The notes beneath the pieces were generated by a model. It did not search any database. It saw only the letters and a list, made by a program, of their open reading frames with translations, and was not told the origin of the DNA. From Chitinophaga sp. CF118 (GTDB taxonomy: Bacteria; Bacteroidota; Bacteroidia; Chitinophagales; Chitinophagaceae): DNA of 64,000 bases. Position numbers and translations under genes: made by a program. Location of the stretch: NCBI RefSeq assembly GCF_900112615.1, contig NZ_FOMK01000004.1, forward strand, positions 868,001 through 932,000, written 5' to 3'. This document shows positions 8,266 to 16,217 of this stretch, one piece after another (the first letter of the stretch is position 1; each line of letters starts with the position of its first letter).

Positions 8266-8466
8266 ACCGCAAAAATATCTCAAGAAAAGATAATAATTGA
8301 GGTTGAACAAAATGAACAAACACAAATAAAAATGAATGAAATGACATTATCATTATGCACTAATCAGTATAAATAAAAAAGCGGAATGTGAAACACATCC
8401 CGCTCCTCAAAATCTTTATCAAATCCTACAACACTCCCTTCGTACTAGGCAACTGCATATTCGAAG
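8266..8466 (-). repeat. Parental copy of the hisB 3' end/terminator direct repeat
   Basis: This stretch spans the final codons of hisB, its terminator and the spacer before the DUF6934-like gene. It is repeated imperfectly at 7310-7516. The two copies bracket the DUF6934-like gene and one 61-aa gene. Confidence 0.8.
8371..8404 (-). terminator. his operon terminator
   Basis: On the minus strand AGCGGGATGTG-TTT-CACATTCCGCT (11-bp stem, one wobble) is followed by TTTTTATTT. It starts about 20 bases after the hisB stop. Confidence 0.85.
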
Positions 8467-9562
8467 GATTACGCTTCACTGCCATCTTAATCGCTTTTGC
8501 AAACACCTTAAAGATCGCTTCTATTTTATGATGTTCATTTTCTCCTTCTGCTTTAATATTCAGATTACACTTAGCTGCATCTGAGAACGACTTAAAGAAG
8601 TGGAAGAACATCTCTGTAGGCATCTCTCCTATTTTCTCCCTGTTAAATTTAGCATCCCACACTAACCAGTTACGGCCACCGAAATCGATCGCTGCCTGTG
8701 CGAGGCAATCATCCATTGGAAGACAGAAACCATAACGTTCTATACCGCGTTTATCTGCTAAACCCATCGCCATCGCTTCTCCTAATGCCAATCCAACATC
8801 TTCAATAGTGTGATGTTCATCGATGTGAAGATCTCCTTTTGCTTTTACTGTCAGGTCGATACTACCATGACGGGCAATCTGATCCAGCATGTGATCAAAG
8901 AATCCCAGTCCGGTACTGATATCTGCTTTGCCGGTACCATCCAGGTTAAGAGAAACAGTGATGTCTGTTTCTTTGGTAGTACGTGTATGTGTAACGGTAC
9001 GCAGACCGAGTTTTAAAAATTCGTAGATCTTTTGCCAGTCAGTAGATTCCAGCAGGATCACTGATTGCAGGGCCTGCAGATCATCGCTGATTTCTGCATT
9101 ACCCAAGCCCGTGCCTTCATTCAGGAAGATCGCTTTTGCGCCTAAATTTTTGGCCAGTTGTACATCTGTGATACGGTCACCGATAACAAAGGAATTAGCC
9201 AGATCGTAGTCTGCGGAGAAATACTTCGTGAGCATGCCGGTGCCCGGTTTGCGCGTGGGTGCATTCTCATGCGGAAAGGAACGGTCTATAAATGCTTCTT
9301 TGAAAATGACACCCTCATTGGCAAAAGTGCGGGTAATAAAATTCTGTGCCGGCCAGAAATCTGCTTCCGGAAAACTGGCAGTACCAAGTCCATCCTGGTT
9401 TGTGACCATTACCAGCTCAAAATCAAGTTCTGCTGCAATCTTTGTCAGGTAGGTAAATACTTTAGGATAAAATTCTACTTTATCCAGACTATCTATCTGA
9501 TACGTAGGCGGCACTTCTTTGATGATAGTTCCATCCCTGTCTATGAAGAGTACTCTTTTCAT
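8426..9562 (-). CDS. hisB: Bifunctional histidinol-phosphatase / imidazoleglycerol-phosphate dehydratase
   Basis: A 378-residue fusion. Residues 1-165 form a HAD phosphatase: LFIDRDGTII with the nucleophile Asp, VTNQDGLGT, and FVIGDRITDVQLAKN. Residues 185-378 form IGP dehydratase: GLGFFDHMLDQIARHG, the metal-binding DEHHTIEDVGLALGEA, FGGRNWLVWDA, HHKIEAIFKVFAKA and the typical end LPSTKGVL. It carries out steps 6 and 8 of histidine synthesis in the cytoplasm. The start overlaps hisC by 4 bases. It is the last his gene here; hisH, hisA, hisF and hisI do not follow, although they do in many Bacteroidota. Confidence 0.97.
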   Translation of the reverse strand: MKRVLFIDRDGTIIKEVPPTYQIDSLDKVEFYPKVFTYLTKIAAELDFELVMVTNQDGLGTASFPEADFWPAQNFITRTFANEGVIFKEAFIDRSFPHENAPTRKPGTGMLTKYFSADYDLANSFVIGDRITDVQLAKNLGAKAIFLNEGTGLGNAEISDDLQALQSVILLESTDWQKIYEFLKLGLRTVTHTRTTKETDITVSLNLDGTGKADISTGLGFFDHMLDQIARHGSIDLTVKAKGDLHIDEHHTIEDVGLALGEAMAMGLADKRGIERYGFCLPMDDCLAQAAIDFGGRNWLVWDAKFNREKIGEMPTEMFFHFFKSFSDAAKCNLNIKAEGENEHHKIEAIFKVFAKAIKMAVKRNPSNMQLPSTKGVL

Positions 9563-10611
9563 AATTGAACTGATTTAATCGCGTTTATCAGTGTGATGTT
9601 TTCGTCCGCTGTACCTACAGTAATGCGCAGGCAGCCATTACATAATTCTACTTTTGAACGGTCACGTACAATGATTCCTTGTTCAACAAGATAGTTGTAA
9701 ATGCCTTTTGCATCGACTGTTTTAGCGAGTATAAAATTGGCATCGCTGGGATATACTTCCAGGATTTGTGGTAAGGCGTCCAGTGATGCTGATAATTTAT
9801 CTCTTTCTATCACCGTATCCCGGATCCATTCATTCACTTCACCTATATTATCCAGCGCCTGTAATACAAGATCCTGTGCAGCCCTGTTGATGTTGTAGGG
9901 AGGTTTTACTTTATTAAGCACATTAATGATCTCTTCACCTGCAAAAGCCATTCCTACGCGTAATGCTGCAAGTCCCCATGCCTTTGATAACGTCTGCATT
10001 ATCACCAGGTTCGGATATTCTGTGAGTTCTGGGATAAAAGTTTTCTGACGAGCATAGTTGATATAGGCTTCATCTATCACAACGATACCATCGAAGTTAT
10101 TCAGCACCATCTCAATGTCTGCGCGATTGATGGAATTACCTGTAGGATTATTGGGAGAACAGATGAATATGAGTTTGGTGTTCTCATCTACTGCCTGTTG
10201 TAATGCGGCCATATCTATCTGGTAAGTATCAGGTGTAAGCGATACTTTACGCACAATCACATCATTGATGTTAGCACTCACTTCATACATACCATAGGTA
10301 GGTGGAAATAATACCACGTTATCTATACCCGGGCGACAAAAAGAACGGTACAACACATCAATTACTTCATCACTGCCATTGCCGAGGAAGATATTCTGTG
10401 GAGGCACCCCTTTGATATCTGCCAGTCTGTATTTCACCTTCCATTGCATTGGGTCCGGGTAACGGTTGTATGCTACCGGTAAAGGAGAACCATAACTGTT
10501 TTCATTTGCATCGAGAAAGATGGCTGCTTCTCCTTTGAATTCATCTCTCGCAGTAGAGTAAGGTACCAGCCTTTTAATATTATCGCGTAATAAGCTATTG
10601 AGATCGAACAT
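9559..10611 (-). CDS. hisC: Histidinol-phosphate aminotransferase
   Basis: A 350-residue class I/II PLP aminotransferase converting imidazole acetol-phosphate to histidinol phosphate. Diagnostic motifs are LDANENSYGSP near the N-terminus, GNGSDEVID, FICSPNNPTGN, VIDEAYINYA and the PLP lysine in TLSKAWGLAALRVG (about residue 212). The C-terminus carries RDRSKVELCNGCLRITVG, with the substrate-phosphate-binding Arg. Length is normal. It lies 13 bases after hisD and overlaps hisB. Confidence 0.97.
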   Translation of the reverse strand: MFDLNSLLRDNIKRLVPYSTARDEFKGEAAIFLDANENSYGSPLPVAYNRYPDPMQWKVKYRLADIKGVPPQNIFLGNGSDEVIDVLYRSFCRPGIDNVVLFPPTYGMYEVSANINDVIVRKVSLTPDTYQIDMAALQQAVDENTKLIFICSPNNPTGNSINRADIEMVLNNFDGIVVIDEAYINYARQKTFIPELTEYPNLVIMQTLSKAWGLAALRVGMAFAGEEIINVLNKVKPPYNINRAAQDLVLQALDNIGEVNEWIRDTVIERDKLSASLDALPQILEVYPSDANFILAKTVDAKGIYNYLVEQGIIVRDRSKVELCNGCLRITVGTADENITLINAIKSVQL

Positions 10612-10624
10612 CGTGATAAGTTTA

Positions 10625-11911
10625 TTATTTCCCTTTGTATTTTAACCTGACTGTCACCGCATTTTTATGCGCATCCAGTCCTTCTGCTGCAGCCATTGTT
10701 TCGATGGTAGCTCCTATCCCCTGCAGTCCTTCTTTTGTAAGACGCTGGAAGGTGATTTTCTTTACAAAGCTATCCAGCGATACCCCACTGTAGGCAGTAG
10801 CATAACCATTAGTAGGCAACGTATGATTAGTACCGGAGGCATAATCGCCCGCACTTTCCGGGGAGTAGTTACCCAGGAATACAGAGCCTGCATTGATCAC
10901 AGCATCTGCTATCCCGATATCATCCTTACAGGCTACTATCAGGTGTTCAGGTGCATAGGCATTCAGCAGTTCCATCGCCTCTTCAGTATCCTTTACTAAA
11001 ATGATCCGGCTGTTTTCCAGTGCAAGAGCTGCAATATCTTTACGGGGTAATACTGCCAGCTGCGCTGCTACTTCTTTCTGCACTTCTTCAATAATCTCAG
11101 CAGCAGTAGTGACCAGCAATACCTGGCTATCAGGACCGTGCTCTGCCTGTGAGAGCAGGTCGGCTGCCACGAAAGAAGGTACGCAGGTATTATCTGCCAG
11201 TACAGCCACTTCAGAAGGACCAGCAGGCATATCTATTGCAATGCCTCCTTTGTTGACCAGCTGTTTGGCGCAGGTTACATACTGATTACCCGGGCCGAAG
11301 ATCTTATGTACTTTCGGAACACTGTCCGTACCATAGGCCATGGCTGCAATAGCCTGCACACCGCCTATTTTGAATACGCGATCCAGTCCCACCTGTTCAG
11401 CTGCGTATAATACCGCGGGATGTACTTCACCGGCAGCATTGGATGGCGTACAAAGTACGATCTCCCTGCAACCAGCTATCATAGCGGGTATACCCAGCAT
11501 TAATATAGTAGAGAAAAGAGGGGCAGATCCTCCCGGAATATACAATCCCACCTTTTCGATGGCTACCGGTTTGCGCCAGCATTGTACACCGGGCATGGTT
11601 TCAATGATCTTACCTGCTTCCTGCTGTGCTTTATGGAACAGTTCTATGTTGTGTTTTGCCTGAAGGATAGCCTTTTTCAGATCTGCATCCAGTACTGCGG
11701 AAGCATGTGCAAATTCTGCCGGTGTTACTTCCAGCGCCTGCAATTCTACTTTATCAAACTGCTTTGCATACTTGCGTACGGCAGCATCACCATTTAGCTT
11801 TACATCTGCCAGGATATTCCCAACATTGGTTTCCAGTGCTGCCGTATCCATTACTGGACGTTGCAGTAATGATGGCCAGGATGCTCTCTCAGGGTATTTA
11901 TATACTAACAT
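10625..11911 (-). CDS. hisD: Histidinol dehydrogenase
   Basis: A 428-residue zinc- and NAD-dependent enzyme that oxidises histidinol to histidine in two steps. The motifs seen are YIPGGSAPLFSTILM, KIFGPGNQYVT, DMPAGPSEVAVLAD, SQAEHGPDSQ (with the zinc-binding Gln and His), YAPEHL with the catalytic Glu-His pair, and NYSPESAGDYASGTNHTLPT. All are in the usual order, so the active site appears intact. It starts one base after the hisG stop. Confidence 0.97.
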   Translation of the reverse strand: MLVYKYPERASWPSLLQRPVMDTAALETNVGNILADVKLNGDAAVRKYAKQFDKVELQALEVTPAEFAHASAVLDADLKKAILQAKHNIELFHKAQQEAGKIIETMPGVQCWRKPVAIEKVGLYIPGGSAPLFSTILMLGIPAMIAGCREIVLCTPSNAAGEVHPAVLYAAEQVGLDRVFKIGGVQAIAAMAYGTDSVPKVHKIFGPGNQYVTCAKQLVNKGGIAIDMPAGPSEVAVLADNTCVPSFVAADLLSQAEHGPDSQVLLVTTAAEIIEEVQKEVAAQLAVLPRKDIAALALENSRIILVKDTEEAMELLNAYAPEHLIVACKDDIGIADAVINAGSVFLGNYSPESAGDYASGTNHTLPTNGYATAYSGVSLDSFVKKITFQRLTKEGLQGIGATIETMAAAEGLDAHKNAVTVRLKYKGK

Positions 11912-11912
11912 A

Positions 11913-12767
11913 TTAAATGATCATCTTTTCAATGGGTACTACCAGGATACCTTGTGCACCGGCAGCTTTGAGGCTTTCGATGATATCCCAGAAATCATTT
12001 TCGTTCAGAACGGAATGTACGGAACTCCAGCCTGCTTCTGCCAATGGCAGTACAGTAGGGCTTTTCATTCCCGGCAACAGGCTGATGATCTTTTGCAGAT
12101 TATCATTCGGTGCGTTCAGCAATACATATTTATTGTTCTTTGCTTTCTTCACCGCCTGAATGCGGAATAACAGCTTTTCCAGTAATTGTTGCTGTTCTGC
12201 GTTCAGGGAATTGTTAGTGATGAGGACTGACTCTGATTTCAGGATCACTTCCACTTCCTTCAAACCATTCATGAACAGGGTGGAACCACTGCTTACAAGG
12301 TCACAGATAGCATCTGCAAGGCCAATACCAGGGGCTATTTCCACAGATCCGCTGATCTCATGAATATCTGCTGTAATGCCATTCTCTTTCAGGAAGTTTT
12401 CCAGGATTACGGGGTAGCTGGTAGCAATACGCAGCTTATCCATGTCCTTCACACCATTGTATTCTACTGATCTTGGTACGGCGAGTGACAAGCGGCATTT
12501 ACCAAAACCCAGTTTGGTAGCTACCTTTACGGAACGGTTCTTTTCAAGTACCACATTCTCTCCCACCATTCCAATATCTGCTACGCCGTCTTCTACATAT
12601 TGCGGAATATCATCGTCGCGCAGGAAAAACACTTCCAGGGGAAAGTTACTGGCTTCTGTTTTCAGCTTATTTACGCCGTTGTTAATATCGATTCCACACT
12701 CCTTTAAGAGCTTAATAGAATCTTCGTGCAAACGTCCTGATTTCTGAATGGCAATTCTCAGTTTCAT
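11913..12767 (-). CDS. hisG: ATP phosphoribosyltransferase (long form)
   Basis: A 284-residue committed-step enzyme joining ATP and PRPP. It starts MKLRIAIQKSGRLHEDSIKLL and carries DDIPQYVEDGVADIGMVG and the PRPP-loop region GLADAICDLVSSGSTL (about residues 152-167). The last 75 residues form the C-terminal ACT-like regulatory domain (VLPLAEAGWSSVHSVL), so this is the long, histidine-feedback-inhibited HisG that needs no HisZ. It is the first structural gene after the his attenuator, so both feedback and attenuation are predicted. Confidence 0.96.
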   Translation of the reverse strand: MKLRIAIQKSGRLHEDSIKLLKECGIDINNGVNKLKTEASNFPLEVFFLRDDDIPQYVEDGVADIGMVGENVVLEKNRSVKVATKLGFGKCRLSLAVPRSVEYNGVKDMDKLRIATSYPVILENFLKENGITADIHEISGSVEIAPGIGLADAICDLVSSGSTLFMNGLKEVEVILKSESVLITNNSLNAEQQQLLEKLLFRIQAVKKAKNNKYVLLNAPNDNLQKIISLLPGMKSPTVLPLAEAGWSSVHSVLNENDFWDIIESLKAAGAQGILVVPIEKMII

Positions 12768-12786
12768 AATGTTACTAGTGTTCCGT

Positions 12787-12822
12787 GAAAAACAAAAAGG
12801 GGCTTACCGTGTGGTAAGCCCC
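12787..12822 (-). terminator. his attenuator terminator
   Basis: The minus strand reads GGGGCTTACC-ACAC-GGTAAGCCCC followed by TTTTTGTTTTT: a perfect 10-bp stem with a U tail, 20 bases before hisG. The GCTTACC in the left arm can alternatively pair with GGTAGGC at 12866-12872, giving an antiterminator. Confidence 0.9.
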
Positions 12823-12867
12823 TGATGATGTTCTAATATCTTATATAGTACATACAATCATCCCAGC

Positions 12868-12921
12868 CTACCTGCTTGGTAAGAAATGATGGTGATGATG
12901 TGTATGTGTGTTAATGTTCAT
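12868..12921 (-). CDS. hisL: his operon leader peptide (17 aa, seven residues of His/Thr-His run)
   Basis: The open frame starting at 12921 encodes MNINTHTHHHHHFLPSR and stops at TAG. Six His codons in seven positions (residues 6-12, with one Thr) are the hallmark of a his leader. CTTACC just after the His run can pair with GGTAGG spanning the stop codon (1:2). GGTAGGC can pair with GCTTACC of the terminator (2:3), and the terminator itself is 3:4. This is the full classical attenuator layout. The region back to 13094 has no other gene that I see; a convincing promoter was not identified. Confidence 0.9.
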   Translation of the reverse strand: MNINTHTHHHHHFLPSR

Positions 12922-13094
12922 AATTTGAATAACGGTGCGAAGTTAATAAGTATTTTTTAAAATAAAACTAATTTTTTTAGATAGATATCTGGAATATCTG
13001 TTATTATTATCGTCTTTAAAATATATGATCCGGCTGAAATACTAATGATGATTAATTATAATTCATTGCACACCACATCCATCTATCTTCTTTT

Positions 13095-13613
13095 TCATGA
13101 GGCATTCTTCAAATTTACTACGTTTTTATAATCATACTTTTTGTATTTACTTACGTAGGCCTTCCCTTTTTGAAGAAGTAAAAATTCATTCTTCGTACAA
13201 ATGCTCATCCATAAATCGGGAGAGGTATGGAAAAAACAACCAAATTTCATTGCCAAATCTGTATTAAATTTCCTTTCTCCAGAAAGATATTTTTTAAGAT
13301 TTCCATCAGTTGTATCAATACTAATTGCAAACTTCTTAAATGAAAGATTCAATACTTTCAGATAATCAGCTAAAAAAAATTCTATTGAACGAATATCCTT
13401 GATATTAATATCATTGCTTTCAAGATATTCTTCCATTCTATATTTGATACCATATAACTGTGTAATAAGTTGCTGTTCCGGAGAACGCTTCTGAGCTTCT
13501 TTTTTTATGAAGCTTTTAACTTCTGTTAAGTGGCTTACTGACCACTCTTTACCTTCAGCCAAGCCAATTTCAACCTTGTGATTGATCTCTTTGCTTTGAT
13601 GAATTGTAGCCAT
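13095..13613 (-). CDS. HigA-like helix-turn-helix protein, probable antitoxin
   Basis: A 172-residue protein whose C-terminal half resembles the HigA/XRE class. FKKFAISIDTTDGNLKKYLSGERKFNTDLAMKFG can be read as a helix-turn-helix, followed by FFHTSPDLWMSICTKNE, similar to the LWL-xxQ end of HigA proteins. The N-terminal 60 residues are charged and probably helical. It starts 45 bases after the GNAT-like gene on the same strand, toxin first and antitoxin second as in higBA. The pair's promoter region contains palindromes suited to autorepression. The identification as antitoxin is inferred from fold type and context. Confidence 0.65.
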   Translation of the reverse strand: MATIHQSKEINHKVEIGLAEGKEWSVSHLTEVKSFIKKEAQKRSPEQQLITQLYGIKYRMEEYLESNDINIKDIRSIEFFLADYLKVLNLSFKKFAISIDTTDGNLKKYLSGERKFNTDLAMKFGCFFHTSPDLWMSICTKNEFLLLQKGKAYVSKYKKYDYKNVVNLKNAS

Positions 13614-13658
13614 ACAATTTGCTTTTATAATTTTAGCAATTATTCCGGATCTGGAATA

Positions 13659-14180
13659 TTATGCCTTTCGTTCCAGATATTCTTCAATTAAATTGCGTCC
13701 ATTCTCCGGATCTATTATCATAGTGGTTGTATCAGCAAATCTTTGCGCTTTATATTTTGTACAATAATGCGTCATCAGTCTGATCTGATCTTTCTCATTC
13801 TCTTCACACACATCAAATGTCAGCCACCCCTGATAATCACCTTTTCCTCTAATAAAACTTTGCTTACACGCAAATGCAATCAGGCAACCAGCTACGTAAT
13901 CATATTTCTTTAAATCTGTCCTATTATGGGGAGCGACCTCTACATAAGCCATATACGGGATGGTTTTATCCTGCATCTGAAAAATCAAAGTCCCTTCGAT
14001 CAAGTCTGGAGTATCCTGATCTACTAGTACATAAGCCGTAGCATATGATAGCTTCATTAAGCGGCTGCCGAAGTTAAACCGCCAACCAGTCTGAATTGAA
14101 GGGAGCTCTATTCGTTCTCCCTTTCTAATAGTTGCGCCAACTAACTTATCCGTCGACACCTTCAATATTTTTACATTCAT
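13659..14180 (-). CDS. GNAT-like acetyltransferase, probable toxin partner
   Basis: A 173-residue protein with a GNAT-like layout. A beta strand reads YMAYVEVAPHN. A degenerate acetyl-CoA loop and helix follow (KKYDYVAGCLIAFACKQSF, about residues 96-114), then a strand GWLTFDV and a helix-strand with YCTKYKAQRFADTTTMIID where GNAT motif B lies. The usual Q/R-x-x-G-x-G/A is weak (YDYVAG). Together with the downstream HigA-like gene and palindromic operators upstream it fits a type II GNAT toxin-antitoxin module. An ordinary acetyltransferase is possible. No signal peptide or membrane segment. Confidence 0.55.
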   Translation of the reverse strand: MNVKILKVSTDKLVGATIRKGERIELPSIQTGWRFNFGSRLMKLSYATAYVLVDQDTPDLIEGTLIFQMQDKTIPYMAYVEVAPHNRTDLKKYDYVAGCLIAFACKQSFIRGKGDYQGWLTFDVCEENEKDQIRLMTHYCTKYKAQRFADTTTMIIDPENGRNLIEEYLERKA

Positions 14181-14235
14181 ATATAAAAAGATTAAAAAAG
14201 GGGGATCGAGCTAACGCAACACAAATATACAAATA

Positions 14236-14285
14236 ATTATACAAATTGTATAATCTAAATGAAATAACACTACAATTTGTATAAT
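14236..14285. promoter_or_regulatory. Palindromic operator pair upstream of the GNAT/HigA-like genes
   Basis: A 19-base perfect palindrome ATTATACAAATTGTATAAT (14236-14254) is followed after 16 bases by TACAATTTGTATAAT (14271-14285), which is the reverse complement of the first 15 bases of the palindrome. On the minus strand a TATATTTG resembling the -7 element lies just downstream (14222-14229). The arrangement suits autorepression by the HTH protein. Confidence 0.6.
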
Positions 14286-14333
14286 TAAAAGGGGCGGTTA
14301 AATTAAACTTACTGATTTGGTTAACAATGACTT

Positions 14334-14383
14334 AAAACAGGAAAGCAGTTTAGGTCAAATGATCTAAACTGCTTTCCTGTTTT
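14334..14383 (-). terminator. Terminator after the OmpA-family gene
   Basis: A perfect 20-bp stem with a 10-base loop (AAAACAGGAAAGCAGTTTAG and its complement). The minus strand ends the right arm in a T-rich stretch. It lies 18 bases after the OmpA-family stop codon; the symmetric A/T flanks could also stop plus-strand transcripts. Confidence 0.85.
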
Positions 14384-14400
14384 ATTATAAAACTACGTTT

Positions 14401-16215
14401 CTATCGCAACACCGTTAACTCAGTCCTTCTGTTCTCCTGATGCTGGCTCTCCGTGCAGGGAGTACCTTCGTTACAAGGATTAACAGGATCTTTCTCTCCC
14501 ATATTATGGTAGAAAAACCGTTTAGGAGAAATTCCCTTCCGGGCCAGGTAAGCTATTACCGCATAGCAACGCTGTGCTGTTAAATTAAGGTTGTAGCTGT
14601 CCGTACCGCGGTTATCTGCATAGGAACGGATGATCAGTTTCCAGTTAGGCCGTTCTTTCAGCACAAGAGCCACATTATCCAGCACTCTCTTAGACTCATC
14701 CAGCAATACGGCACTATTATAATCATACAGGAATTTAAGTTTCTCCATGCGGCCAATTGCCGTTTTATCCGGATCTGTGAGTGTATCCACAGGCGGCTTA
14801 ACAGCAACCACAGGCTTATCAGGCACAGGTTGTTTGACCTCCGCTATTTCAGGTTGTTTGCTAACTACCGTATCAGGTTTATTCAGTTTTTCGGTAAGGT
14901 GCGCATCCATGAAATGATAAACATCGTCTCCTCCCATGCCACCCAATCTATTGGACGAGAAATAACCTTCAAAAGTATTCCCTCTCAGAACAAAGCCCAG
15001 ATCATCCCCTCCTGAATTAATCGGCGACCGTAAGTTTTGTACTCCCTGCCAGTCTTCCCTGTTTCCCTGAGCACGGTAAATATCATATCCTCCCATACCG
15101 GCATGGCCTCTACTCGAAAAATAGAGATATCCGTTTTCATTAATAATTGGGCAGGCTTCTTCCTGAGGTGTATTGATCATTGGCCCACAGTTCTTAGGTG
15201 CTCCCCAACGTCCGCCTCGTTGCCGTTCACTATACCAGATATCCGTTTTCCCGAATCCACCTGGCCTGTCTGACACAAAATATAACAGAGAGCCATCATG
15301 GCTAAGCACAACATGACTGGATGAACTTCCTGCATAGTTTAATTCTCTCATAGCGGTAGAGTCCAGCCATGTCCATTTATAGTCTTTCTTTACAGAACGG
15401 AACAACCATAATAACCATACCTGTTTAAGGATACTCTTTTCATTCGGTTTTGAGGGCAGGTTCATCGTGATATATGCTGTATCCTCTCTTGCATTAAAAC
15501 ATATCGGACCAATATTATGCGAGAATTTCCCTAACAGCTCCGGCAGTACTTCTTCCAGCATATTGTTGGCATTTCCGGCAGTATACTGCTTTAGCATATA
15601 AGATTTAAAGAATGGCTGATTAAGGCGGCTATCTAACTGTGGATGAGATTCACCTTTTCCATTGATCTGCATTTTTCGGTAACCGTTACCTTCTATTAGC
15701 AGCCCCTGTTTTGTGGCTCCACTGATCCATTCATCACCCTGAGTACAAATGTCTTTGATGTTTTCCAGTGCATAATCCGGAGGCAGGGATTTCCATACTA
15801 CTGCACTGTCACAGCCCGCCAGCATCTGGTCTTTCAACCGGATACCATCTGCTTTCGAAGGATGGTAAAGGGCTAGTTCTTCTTTCGCTCTTTTGTAATC
15901 TTCCGTACGTTTCAGCATTTCAACAAAGATCAACCGTATGCTATCACTGCATTCAGGCCGTTTCAGCATATTCTCATACCAGAAAGTAGCTGCAGGCACT
16001 ACGCCCATTTCACGATAACAATTAGCCAGTTTGCCCATCAATTCCAATGAGGGATTCTTTTGCTTCTCTATCAGGTTATTATATAAATTAGCAGCTTTTG
16101 CATACTCTTTTACTGCGTATGCTTCATCTGCCAATTCCCTGGCACTTCTTTGCTCCTGACCGTATGCCACCTGGCAGGATAGAAGAATTACTATTACAAA
16201 AAACCGTATCATCAT
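14401..16215 (-). CDS. OmpA-family protein with TPR and PD40 propeller (SprE/PorE-like)
   Basis: A 604-residue exported protein. Residues 1-19 form a signal peptide (MMIRFFVIVILLSCQVAYG). A TPR-like helical part follows (about 25-125). The middle has WD40-like PD40 repeats, recognisable from HVVLSHDGSLLYFVSDRPGG with GKTDIWYSE, and YLYFSSRGHAGMGGYDIYRA. The C-terminal OmpA domain (about 490-604) carries YDYNSAVLLDESKRVLDNVA and the peptidoglycan-binding pattern SYADNRGTDSYNLNLTAQRC, with NRRTELTVLR at the end. This architecture anchors T9SS or gliding-type assemblies to peptidoglycan. It is 2 bases from the PorP/SprF gene and probably forms an outer-membrane complex with it. Confidence 0.9.
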   Translation of the reverse strand: MMIRFFVIVILLSCQVAYGQEQRSARELADEAYAVKEYAKAANLYNNLIEKQKNPSLELMGKLANCYREMGVVPAATFWYENMLKRPECSDSIRLIFVEMLKRTEDYKRAKEELALYHPSKADGIRLKDQMLAGCDSAVVWKSLPPDYALENIKDICTQGDEWISGATKQGLLIEGNGYRKMQINGKGESHPQLDSRLNQPFFKSYMLKQYTAGNANNMLEEVLPELLGKFSHNIGPICFNAREDTAYITMNLPSKPNEKSILKQVWLLWLFRSVKKDYKWTWLDSTAMRELNYAGSSSSHVVLSHDGSLLYFVSDRPGGFGKTDIWYSERQRGGRWGAPKNCGPMINTPQEEACPIINENGYLYFSSRGHAGMGGYDIYRAQGNREDWQGVQNLRSPINSGGDDLGFVLRGNTFEGYFSSNRLGGMGGDDVYHFMDAHLTEKLNKPDTVVSKQPEIAEVKQPVPDKPVVAVKPPVDTLTDPDKTAIGRMEKLKFLYDYNSAVLLDESKRVLDNVALVLKERPNWKLIIRSYADNRGTDSYNLNLTAQRCYAVIAYLARKGISPKRFFYHNMGEKDPVNPCNEGTPCTESQHQENRRTELTVLR

Positions 16216-16217
16216 AA

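Noticed and set aside
8263..8325. Upstream extension of the DUF6934-like protein, which looks like a hydrophobic signal segment
   Set aside because: This stretch lies in the duplicated spacer that is non-coding in the other copy, and the internal ATG fits the family start.
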